Assembly (NCBI GenBank): GCA_001466705.2
Contig: LATX02000229.1
Location: 1-64,000, forward strand
Direction: 5' to 3'
DNA from: Moniliophthora roreri
Lineage: Eukaryota > Basidiomycota > Agaricomycetes > Agaricales > Marasmiaceae
Length of the DNA stretch: 64,000 nt
Positions 45,785 to 57,832 of the stretch are shown here, one piece after another. The notes under the pieces are model-generated. The model ran no database searches and was not told the origin of the DNA. It was given only the letters and a program-made list of their open reading frames with translations. A program made the translations under genes and the position numbers. Positions within the stretch are counted from its first letter, which is position 1, and each line of letters opens with the position of its first letter.

Positions 45785-46047
45785 TCCCCTGACTCTACCT
45801 GCCTAACCGCTAACCGCCTAGCCGCGAACAACCAACCAACCAACCAACCACGAGCCTTCAACGCCTAGCCGACTCAGCGTGGGGTACAATCCCTAACCGG
45901 TCGAGGGTGAGTTCCTTCACTTCGCACTCGACCATACTTCCTAGTATGGAAGAGGACGATGACATACGTCATCGCCGTTTGCGCCTGCCTCGAGACCTTT
46001 TCAGGGCATTTGTGACGCGTGACGTCAAGACTTTCCGTGGTCCCGAG
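45785..46047 (-). mobile_element. Truncated copy of the TA-flanked MITE
   Basis: About 260 bp are an inverted, diverged match to 48496-48780. The right end reads CTTTCCGTGGTCCCGAG followed by TA, the same terminus as the complete element at 48496-49254 in opposite orientation. The other terminus is missing. Shared internal words include GTGACGCGTGACGTCA and CCTGCCTAACCGCTA. Confidence 0.65.
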
Positions 46048-46545
46048 TAGGCGGTGCCTAACTCCGATAGCGCTCGAACTATCTTGGGCAACGACCCTGT
46101 CCCGACCACCATTACCACGACTTCCTTTGAATTCCACAAGTTCATTTTGCCCTTTCACTTGACCCTCAGGACATTTTGAAGAAGCAAGTGATGGTCATTC
46201 TGTCACTCACAAAGTCGCGATCTGCTGGTTTCCCTGTCCTCGGAATGACATATATCGTGGTTGGGCCTGGCTGTCACTTTAAGTGCATCAGTTGTTCTAC
46301 TTTTGCCTTCCGCGAACAAGTCGGAGCGCAGGAGCAGGGATATTCTCTTTCCCGAGGCATCTCAGATCTCTCCACCTTTCCCGTTCGTTCCCCCCAGTTC
46401 CCCATTTTTTTTTTTTTTTTGAGAAGGTAGTTTTGACGCATTCCGAGGGCCGAAATCCTACATAAGACGGGCGGCGCTTAAAGAAGTCCTCGTCGCCTAC
46501 TCCCAACCTGGTCTCTACCGTGCTCAGGGCCAGTTCGAATTAGCA

Positions 46546-48348
46546 ATGGCGGGACGGACCCAGGAATGGCAAGAAGACGTGACTTATATCTATATACCGG
46601 ACTCGGAAGTCGAGAGGAGATTGGTTCGGAAAATTGATCAACGTATTGTGAGTGTTCCTTCCTACTTTGCTCTGGCTACTTGGTTGACCTTGTGAACTAG
46701 GTGCCTACCGTTTGGGTTCTCTACACGCTTTCATATCTAGACAGAGCTAATATTGCCAACGCCAAAGTGGGAGGCATGGAAGAAGCCTTGCAACTGACCT
46801 CTACTCAATACTCTGTCATTTTGCTGCTCTTCTTCGTCAGTACCTATGACTTGTACCCTCCCCACTCGCAGCCACTTAGACGACGACATTCTAGGTGTCA
46901 TATGTCCTCTTCGAAGTCCCTGCAAACATGACCCTCACCCGTGTCCGACCATCCATTTTGTACGTGACCATTACTATCGTCGATGATAGCTGCCGTTAAC
47001 GGTATTCCTAGTCTTTCGGCACTCTGCGTCCTCTGGGGAGGTGTAGCTGCTTGTTTGGCCGCTTGCAAGAGCTGGCAGGCTCTCGCTGGTGTTCGTTTTG
47101 CCCTTGGAGTTGTCGAAGCTGGATTCGCGCCAGGTGTCGCCTTCTACCTTTCCTCATGGTACAAGAGACACGAACTAGCCAAGCGTTACTCTATCTACTA
47201 CACTGCAACAGCAGTATCAGGCGCTTTTTCCGGCTTGTTGGCGGGTATTATCACAGACAAACTGAGGTTCGCAAGGGGAATCCAAGGTTGGCAGTGGTTG
47301 TTGCTCATTGAAGGTGGCGGTTCGTGCCTTGCAGGTATGTTATTGTTTTGAATTGGCCTCGAGCATCGTCGCCGACCCTTCCCCTTATAAAGCTTGCTTC
47401 ACTTGGTTCATCCTCCCTGATTGGCCGAGTACCACCAAGTGGCTTACACTTGAAGAACGTCTCATTGCAGTCCACCGTCTGGCTCACGATGGGATCGGCA
47501 ACACCCAAGCTGGCGATACACCTTCTCACAGCGAGTCTCTCAAGATGGCTCTCAGGGACTGGCGCACGTATTACCTGGCGGTTATGTACATGCTTGCTAC
47601 AGGCTCGCAGACCATCCAATACTTTATTCCGACTCTCGTCGGCCAGCTCGGATACACCGGTTACCGTAAGCAGTACGTCTCTCCATTTGACGACTCTTTG
47701 GTACTCACACTCGTGGATAGATACATGACAATTCCCATCTACACAATTGCCCTCATGTTCATCCTGGTGTTCTGCTTCACATCGGATATCCGCAGGGAAC
47801 GAGGCAATTATGTTACACTTGCAGCTCTTGTTGCTAGCGTTTCGTTCATCGTCACTGCTGCTGTGAATGATGACCACATCAAGTATGCGTTCTTGTGTCT
47901 TGCGGTTGGTGGAGTGTATGCAGCGTGTCCATTAACACTCTTGGTGGGTCACACTTCTTTCTCTCCTGACGGCCAACAATACTTACTGACCCCTTTGTTT
48001 TCGACACAGTGGGTGTTTGGTGCCATTGATCACCCTGCAGAGAAACGCGCGGTCGCTATTGCATTCGTCAATGGCTTGGGCAACTCTGCTTCGATTTATG
48101 GCTCCTTCCTCTGGCCTGCCAAGACTGGTCCGAGATATGTACAAGGGTTCGCTACGACGACGTGAGGACCTTTCCTATCCGTTCCCTGTTTCGTATGCTA
48201 AACTTGCCCCAACAGCGCATTCGTCCTCACATTGGCCATTATGGCACAAATATTCAAGCGTCTTCTCGAGAAGTATCCTTCCAAGGGTCTCAACGATGAC
48301 GTCCCGATTGATAATTTAGACAAGGGCAGTGTTAATGCTAGTGTATGA
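46546..48348 (+). CDS. MFS transporter, anion:cation symporter / allantoate permease type
   Basis: Eight exons: 46546-46647, 46701-46835, 46895-46959, 47012-47334, 47393-47672, 47721-47943, 48010-48161 and 48216-48348, giving 470 residues. YTLSYLDRANIANAKVGGM is the first-helix signature of the Dal5/allantoate permease-like family, followed by FEVPANMTLTRVRPS, GVRFALGVVEAGFAPGVAFY (motif of helix 4-5), FILPDWPSTTKWLTLEER and HPAEKRAVAIAFVNGLGNSA. It is plasma-membrane uptake of organic anions such as allantoate, nicotinate or vitamins in characterised relatives; the substrate here is unknown. All splice phases close. A 17-base T run lies near 46406-46422 upstream. It lies between the inverted MITE copies. 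Its last exons are duplicated as a dead fragment at 51930. Confidence 0.9.
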
Positions 48349-48495
48349 TTGGGCTCGATCGCGAAGCCCATTAATATGTGTATCATAACTGAATGTTCTG
48401 GCCCAGGGGAGCGTGTATAATAATTTCGCATGATCCTCTGACGCATCCAAGTAAATACTATTGAAACAGCGAGATTCGGGTTATCCACTTCCTTA

Positions 48496-49254
48496 CTCGG
48501 GACCACGGAAAGGTATGGTCCCATGACGTCACGCGTCATAAACGCACTGAAAAAGTTTCTCGAGCAGGGAAAAAGGGAAAACTCGATGAGTTGTGAACTC
48601 AGCTGGCGGAACGGATAAAGGGTGATGATGTACGTCATCGCCCTCTTCCACAGACCGCGGAGCGAACCGGGGGTAGTTAGAGGTTAGGGACTAGGAAATA
48701 CGGTCGAGGGCTTGTACCTCATGCTGAGTCGGTTAGGCGTTAAAGGCTCGTGGCTAGCGGTTAGGCAGGTAGGGTCACAAAGAACACGAAAGGGTACTTA
48801 CAGACGGGTGAAAACAATATATGCACATGAAGGAAATAGTCACTGGACGACTTCCCGCAAGAATTAATTGCCGGCTGGCAATTTCGACGAGATCCTGAAA
48901 GAAAATGAAATTGGGATATTTGACAGCTTAATTGCACTCTCGCTTCCCGTAAGAAATTAATTGACTAGCTGACATCATGAAGGCAATCTTCACCGTTATC
49001 TCTTATCTTATTTCCACAACTTACCTCAAGGCTGTCCTGGCAGAAAAAATAATGTAGTCAAAGTCCTGATCTTACATATATATATCACTCCTTCAGAAGA
49101 GTTTATGCCTCAGAAACAAGTAGCAACAAGTTGGATGGGAGTAGGAAAAATTTAGACAGAAAATAGGTATACCTCACTATGCGTCAGGTCATGGGTGGTA
49201 TCCGCAACCAATCTACCTACACCACATGGGACCATGACTTTCCGTGGCCCTGAG
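48496..49254. mobile_element. MITE-like element with TIRs and TA target duplication
   Basis: The left end is CTCGGGACCACGGAAAG...ATGGTCCCATG; the right end (to 49254) is its reverse complement with four differences. TA flanks both sides (48494-48495 and 49255-49256), as in Tc1/mariner-type insertions. There is no transposase inside. The paralogous MFS-P450 interval at 52270-52570 lacks this DNA, which independently marks the insertion. Confidence 0.78.
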
Positions 49255-49343
49255 TAGCAACGGGCGACGTGGAAGTGAGTGGTACATATATGAGAATAAA
49301 GCAGAACAACAGAATGAGCAGAGGACTGTCGCTTGACCGTACA

Positions 49344-51550
49344 CTAAACAGCCCTCTTCCTAAACATAACCTTCGCGTCTCGGTTGGGGGCCGTCGCTCC
49401 TGCAAAGCATACCGGTGGCGGAAAGCCAGCGTCATCTTTGAATTTTACGTCATAGTTTATGAGGACGTGAGCAAGCATAGCCTTGAGTTCGATGATTGCA
49501 AAGAATCTCCCAGGACTGCAAAAGTATCAGAGAGGGGTTAGGTCTAGATATAATGAGGGGAAGCTTACCATGCATGCTTTCCTATGACGGGGACACATTA
49601 TAGTCGACGATAAGAACTCTCACATGTACATACAAGACGTCTTACCTATTCCAAAATTCAGCCAATCCAGAGTGGGGGTTGCCATGTGATGTTTGAGACC
49701 CTCGCCTTCTTGATCTCTGAGGTCAGAAAAACGCGTTGCCCTAAAATCATCTGCAGCAGGATATATGGCCTATTGATACAGTCAGTCGGGAAATCTCGAG
49801 AAAGAGGGATACAAGACTCGCTTCATTGTGATGAGTATGGTAAATGGCAGCCCCAAGGTGAGTACCTGCAGGTATGAGAGAGCCATCCGAGAGCTTGTAA
49901 TCCTTCTTCACGACGCGATGTAACCCGACTGAATACACCTTGTCGTAAGTAAAATATCGGTAGGATCCTTAAGACGATTACACGTACTGGCAGCGAAACC
50001 GACATGTCTCTGAGACTCTTTCAAGAAGCTGTCGATAAGACGCATTTGAACCATAGCAGCTTTAGTCCACCCGTCCTTGCCAATTATCATTTCCGCTTCC
50101 TCGCGAAGAGGCCCTGCAAAATGAGGATTTGCTGCCAAGCGATAGAGTGCATGCGTGAAGACCATCTGGGTACAAATGATCAGATATTGGTGAGTGAAGG
50201 TATATCAACGGCCCGAGCGTGTGTGCATACGGATGTGTTATGGATGGCTGCAAAGTTTGCGCCGAGAACTCTGACAGTCAAATCTTCCACCGGCCGGTCC
50301 CCCTCGACATCTTCCATAATATCAATCGCCCACGAGATGTAGTCGTTCTATAAAGAATCAGGATCAGACAGACTATATGGTAAACCAGCCTCAGGTTAAC
50401 CAACAGGTTTGTCCGGCCATTCCCTCCCATATTCTTGATGCATCTTTAACCGCTCCTCGATAATCGGACCCAGATGCTTCATGGCACGCCTAAGATACTG
50501 CTTCCTCTGGGTGAATATATGACCGACGATGCTAGCAATTGCCAACGACAAACTTAAGCAGGATACATCACGGAAGATGAGTAACGTACGGATGCAGAAA
50601 CTTTGGGAAAAGGCCTATCAGAGCCGCATTGATGACCACGCTGAGGGTAATATTGATGTTCAGGTCGCAGTAATCAGGGTCCCTACCTATGGTGGTCAAG
50701 ATTCAGTCACTGGTGAGCTATGGTATGGTTTTGTCACTTACATAAGGGCAATCCTACAAAAACGCGATTACTTGTTCGAACTACAATGTTGAGGATAGCT
50801 TTTACGGCTGGAATCTCGACCCATTCTATAATCTCACTGAATTGGGTGCGCGAGCAAAGAGTGGCGCGAGCTCACCGTTTTCCTTGATTGGAATGTTATC
50901 ATTGAAGGCTGCTATAATTTCGTCCTGAATATCGGCAAATCGAGCGCCGATGTTCCTTGTGAGAGGTGTGCGAATGATATCAATGTGATAGGGGGTGGTG
51001 TCTTTCATGGGGGGTGTGGTATAAATTGTTTTGAATGCCTGTTACAAAAATGTCCGGGGGTTCTGGAGCATTGACACACAACTACGCACATCATCGAGGG
51101 CCTCCTGGCTCGAGAGTACGTCCTCAGGTGCAAGCCGGATATCATCAACAAGTTTCGGCCCGTTGACAACCACTTGCCATTTGTCCATTGTTGCAAACTT
51201 GAAAGCTCTATTCGGGTACTATAGCGCATTAGTGACAGTTGGAGACTCTCGGCAGACATCACTCTATTCACTTTGCGACAACCTTCTTCAACAACGTCAA
51301 AACCGTGAAATAGGTATCTCCACGCAGTGTAGTAGGAGGAAAGTATGCCATTGTGCCCGATTGTAGGAATTATGTCGAGCTATGCCAACCGATTATTACA
51401 CGTTCTCCGAAGGAAAAAAAAAAACCGCCGACGAACCTTGGAGCGAGCACGATAGGCATCTACATATTTCAGCGTCAAGAGAGCGAGAAAGCCACAGATG
51501 GCTAGTGAAGCTCTATCAAGGGAGGCAAGCCAGGTCATGATAGGCGGCAT
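49344..51550 (-). CDS. Cytochrome P450 monooxygenase (P450-2), tandem copy A
   Basis: Minus strand, about a dozen short exons from MPPIMTWLASLDRAS (51550) with an N-terminal anchor (LAICGFLALLTLKYV). Recognisable blocks: IPTIGHNGILSSYYTAWRY, FKFATMDKWQVVVNGPKLVD, EWVEIPAVKAILNIVV, RTSNRVFVGLPLCRDPDY, TFTHALYRLAANPHFAGPLR, LIDSFLKESQRHVGF (ExxR), VVKKDYKLSDGSLIPAG, MATPTLDWLNFGIGKHACPG (heme loop) and the end MFRKRAV. The GKHAC part of the heme loop is a 13-nt exon (49569-49581). The type is common in basidiomycete secondary metabolism; substrate unknown. No frame break was seen in the parts joined, but not every junction was proved. It shares its sequence with copy B at 52570. Confidence 0.88.
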
Positions 51551-51929
51551 TAGCAGGCTCAATAGCCATCCAAACTGGATTTATAAACGCTATTACACCC
51601 ATGGAGCCAGCGAAATAGAGGCGAAAAGGAGTCTTGTTCGGGCCGGTATCGAACATTAGAGAATAACGGTGGTCCGTGAGGCGTATATTTGATGTGTAGT
51701 CGTAGACTGAAGCAAGACTGACAGGAAGCAAGGAAAGTCGCGTCAACAGTTTACCTAATACAAGCGCGCGTTTGTCTGCGGCTGCGAACCGAAACTAGAA
51801 TCAAGACTGTTGGAAACTTCAAGCTTCAAGACCATATGGACTCGTTGATTCATGGACTGCTGACACTGCATACTTTGTACTCATCAGCTATGCGATAGCA
51901 TCATTCAAGTCTCGAATGGTCAACGTGCA

Positions 51930-52269
51930 TACTTACTGACCTCTTTATTTTCGACAGTGGGTGTCCGGTATCCATCGATCATCAGAGAAACGCGCGGTCG
52001 CTATTGCATTCATCAATGGATTGGGCAACTCTTCTTCGATCTACGGCTTCTTCCTCTGACATGTTAAGACTGGTCCGAGATATGTACAAGGGTGACGACA
52101 TGAAGACCGCTCTTATGCTAAACTTGCTCTACAGCGCATGCAGTACATTCGTCCTCATGTTGGCCGTTATGGCACAAGTATTCAAACTTCTTCTCGAGAA
52201 GTATCTCTCCAGGGGTCTCAACAATGACGTCCCGGCTGATAAGTTAGGCAGCAATAAAGTTAGTGTATG
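51930..52269 (+). pseudogene. 3' fragment of the MFS transporter gene
   Basis: Matches the last two coding exons and part of the preceding intron of the 46546 gene (about 47980-48348), same orientation: KRAVAIAFINGLGNSSSIYG, then TFVLMLAVMAQVFKLLLEKY and the stop. In the FLWP motif the Trp codon is TGA, and the intron boundary is altered. There is no upstream part of the gene, so this is a by-product of the tandem duplication that produced the second P450. Confidence 0.8.
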
Positions 52270-52569
52270 ATTGGGCTCGATTACGAAACCATTCATATTC
52301 TCTTACTCGTTCTTCATGATGTCTATCGCGTATCATAGAAGAGTATTCAATCCCTTTACTATGGTGAATCATATAATACTCTTTCTGATCGGGTGTAAAT
52401 CGAGCGAGTTAGAGAGGGTCTAGACGATCCTTCAATGTACCTAAATACTAACAAAACTGAAGGACTTGGATTTACTGTTTTCTTTACTACACGGTATACA
52501 ACGTACTAGCAGCTATGAGAACAAAGCAGAACGACGGAAAGAATAGGAGATTGCTACTTGAGCCATACA

Positions 52570-54773
52570 CTAAACCGTCCTCTTCCTAAACATGACCTTG
52601 GCATCTCGATTGGGGCTTATTGTTCCTGCAAAACGCACTGATGGCGGAAAGCCACCGTCATCTTTGAATTTCACGTCATAGTTCAACAGAACGTGAGCAA
52701 GCATGGCCTTGAGCTCGACGACCGCAAAGAACCTTCCAGGACTGGAGAAGCATCAGGCGAGGGGCCGAATCTAGATATAAATGAGGGGGGGCTTACCATG
52801 CGTGCTTTCCTACGACAGAAACGCATTATAGTTGATGATAAGAATGTTCCAACGTGCGAAATGCCTTACCTATTCCAAAACTCAGCCAATCCGAAGTAGG
52901 GGTGACCATGTGATGTTTGAGACCCTCGCCTTCCTGATCTCTGAGGTCAGAAAAACGAGCTGCACTGAAACCGTCTGCAGCAGGATATGTGGTCTATCAA
53001 TACAGTCAACCAGAGAATCCTGGGGAAGAGGATACAATACTTGCTTCATTATGATGGACATGGTAAACGGCAGCCCCAACATGAGTACCTGCAGGTATGA
53101 CAGAGCCATCTGAGAATTTGAAATCCTTCTTCACGACGCGAGGTAATCCAACTGAATACAATTGACATCATTAGAATATTGGTGTGAAGGACAATTACAC
53201 ATACTGGGACCACTACCGACATGCCTCTGAGACTCTTTCAAGAAACTGTCGATGAGACGCATCTGAACCATAGCGTTTTTAGTCCACCCTTCCCTCTCGA
53301 TTATCGTCTTGACTTCTTCGCGAAGGGGCCCGGCAAGATGAGGGTTTGCTGCTAAGTAATAGAGTGCATGTGTGAAGCCCATCTAGATACAAATGGTTAG
53401 GTACTGCTGTGTGAAGGAAAGTCAACATTGTGCATGCATACAGATGTGGTGTGGATGGCAGCAAAGTTTGCGCCGAGAACCCTAACAGTCAAATCTTCCA
53501 CCGATCCATATTGCCAGTCTTCCGCAACCTCTTCCATAACATCAATCGCCCACGAGATGTAGTCGTTCTATGAAGAATCAGGATCAGACGGACTACACGA
53601 GAAACTAGTCTCAAGTTAACCGACAGGTTTGTCCGGCCATTCCTTCCCGTATTCTTGATGCATCTTTAACCGCTCCTCAATAATCGGACCCAAATGCTTC
53701 ATGGCACGCCTAAGATACTGCTTCCTCTGGGTGAATATACGACCGACGATGCTAGCAATTGCCAATGGTTTGAATGTAAGCAGATACATCACAGAAGATG
53801 AGCAACGCACGGATGCAGGAACTTTGGGAAAAGGCTTATCAGAGCCGCATTGATGACCACGCTGAGGGTGAAATTGATGTTCAGGTCGCAGTAATCAGGG
53901 TCCCTACCTACGGTGGTCAAAATTCAATCACTGGTGAGGTATGGTATGGTTTTGTCACTTACATAAGGGCAATCCTACGAAGACACGATTACTTGTTCGA
54001 ACCACAATGTTGAGAACAGCTTTTACAGCTGGAATCTCGACCCATTCTATAATCTTACTGAATTGTGTGTCGCGAGCAAAGAGCGGTGCAAACTCACCGT
54101 TTTCCTTGATCGGAATGTTATCATTGAAGGCTGCTATAATTTCGTCCTGAATATCGGCAAATCGAGCGGCGATGTTCCTTGTGAGAGGTGTGCGAATAAT
54201 GTCAATGTGATAGGGGTTGGTGTCTAGCGTGGGGTGTATAGTATAAATTGCTTTGAGTGCCTGTCACAGAATGGTCAGAGTTGTGGAGCATTTACACATG
54301 ACCACGCACATCATCGAGAGCCTCCAAGTTGGAAAGTTCGTCCTCCGGTGCACGTCGAATATCATCAACGAGTTTCGGCCCGTTTACGACCACTTGCCAT
54401 CTGTCCATTGTTGGGAGCCTGAAAGCTCTATTTGGGTACTATAATGCATTAGTGGTAGTTGGAGATACTCGCAAAACATCACTCCACTCTATTTACCTTG
54501 CGACAACCTTCTTCAATGACCTCAAAACCGTGGAATAGGTATCGCCACGCAGTGTAGTAGGACGAAAGTATGCCATCGGGCCCAATCGTTGGAATCTCGT
54601 TGAGCTGTTCCAAACCAATCGTTACATATCTCCGAAAACAAGAAAGCGTGCTAAAAACGAACCTTGGAGCGAGCACGATATGCATTCACGTATTTCAGCG
54701 TCAAGAGGGCAAGAAAACCATAGACGACTAGTGAAGCTCTATCAACAGGGACGACCCAGGACATGATGGGCAT
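52570..54773 (-). CDS. Cytochrome P450 monooxygenase (P450-3), tandem copy B
   Basis: Minus strand, start MPIMSWVVPVDRASLVVYGF at 54773. Same exon order as copy A: IPTIGPDGILSSYYTAWRY, NDYISW / YGQWKVEDL-like block, TFTHALYYLAANPHLAGPLR, LIDSFLKESQRHVGSGP (ExxR), then the heme loop with GKHAC again on a 13-nt exon (52797-52809), CPGRFFAVVELKAM, and RKRTV at the end (52570). Clearly a recent paralogue, with long near-identical stretches in both exons and introns. The start region agrees between copies only from MP.IM onward, which fixed the start in both. No stop was found in the joined exons. Probably functional, possibly with a diverged substrate. Confidence 0.85.
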
Positions 54774-56278
54774 TGAGAGGCTTAGCAACTATTCGGGCTG
54801 CGTTTAATAAACACTGTCACACCCATGAGATCAAACGCCACGAATGGAAGGGAATATCGAATGGGGAAAGTGCGGTCCATGAGAGTATACAGAAACCTGA
54901 AGACTGAGCTCATGCTCATGTCGATCGGGCGTCGTATCAGGAAACGATCTATCCCCAATTCAGTTTTCTGTGAGTTAAACATTTCATTTTAATCATTGCA
55001 CGGGGCGATAGCAAGGCAACAGGACAGAATTCGGTGACTCACTTTCTGGTCGGCTGAAAATCGTCAACTGCAGCTACTTGAACCATTTGTGCTGGTACAT
55101 CTTTTTTTTTCCGGATAAGTGTTCTGAACATGAAAGGCTGGCAACTTTCCCACCCAGTTATACCTTCCGCGTAAGGAAAAAGTTGGCAGATAAAGACGAA
55201 CCCTGGGCCTCGTAAGTAAACTCGGACTCGTAACACCGAAAAAGTGACCAGGAATGCAATCGTAAGGCGAGGTGGCCCATTGTTTACAACAAACAATCCC
55301 ATGTGCGCGTAACTGCGTAACCGTTTAGCAGGCAGACTGCACTCTGAGCGCCAAGCTGTACTGCGTGCGCATTATCAGCTACGCGTTATAGCCTGCCTTC
55401 AGCCACCATCATTCTCGAGATACAGTCTCGGAGGGAGAGAGATGGATAGGAATTAAAAAGGCCAGATGCGGAGTTATATACAAATGCTTGACAACGGCGA
55501 CGATGACGAAACATTGCAGAAGGAAAAAAGGGAAAAAAAGAGTTCAAAGCCGACCGATAATGGGACTCGGAACTGCTAGCTCTAAGAGTAAAAGTAGAGG
55601 GAGGAAAAAGAGATAATATAAAGCGAGAAACAAGAACGAGGGTGGTTACTGTAATAAGGTAGGAAGTAAAGGAAATTGTACTACACACGTCATTCGGCGT
55701 TCGGGGTTCGTATTAGATTATCCGGAATGGAGATGTCATTCGTAACGGGCATGGAAAGGAGCGAAATGAGCGTGTAAAAGGTATTGAGGTGGAACGATGA
55801 AGGTAGGAGCAACTAAGGTATAGAACGGGAGACAAAGATATAATATCCTCTTCAGCTATCTTCCTCGATTGCCAAAGTCCTCGTACACATGGCCTCTCGA
55901 GTGGAAGAACAGATAACCTACAACGAATGAAAACAGGCACAGGAAGCAAACTAACCCCGTGATACCAATACCCCGCTCCTGACGAGGAGACCGCCGAAAT
56001 CTAGCACCAGCACCCGCTCGAACCGACTGGGATGTTTGTGTAATGTGATATATGGATTGAAAAGAGAGAGTGGAATAATATACAGCCTGAACCGGAACCC
56101 AAATGGGAATTGAGGATTTGTATCGGGGAGAACGACCGAGAGTTGGGAGCGACGGACGGCGGGCAGAAACGAACAGAAAAGACAGTAGCAGCGCATGCGA
56201 CCAACAAGCCCGTAAGAGTGCTTTGAACTTCCCAGTCCTGGATACATTTGTCTCCGAGGAAGGCATCCTATAGCCCAT
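54774..56278. other. Intergenic, 3' side of PP1
   Basis: No gene supported. Minus-strand frames at 55386-55688 and 55856-56278 lie downstream of the PP1 stop in AG-rich DNA and are probably UTR or chance frames. Confidence 0.4.

Positions 56279-57832
<1,554 letters not shown>

Noticed and set aside
55386..56278. Minus-strand ORFs downstream of PP1 as genes
   Set aside because: No start context, no motif, several overlapping frames; probably 3' UTR and chance.
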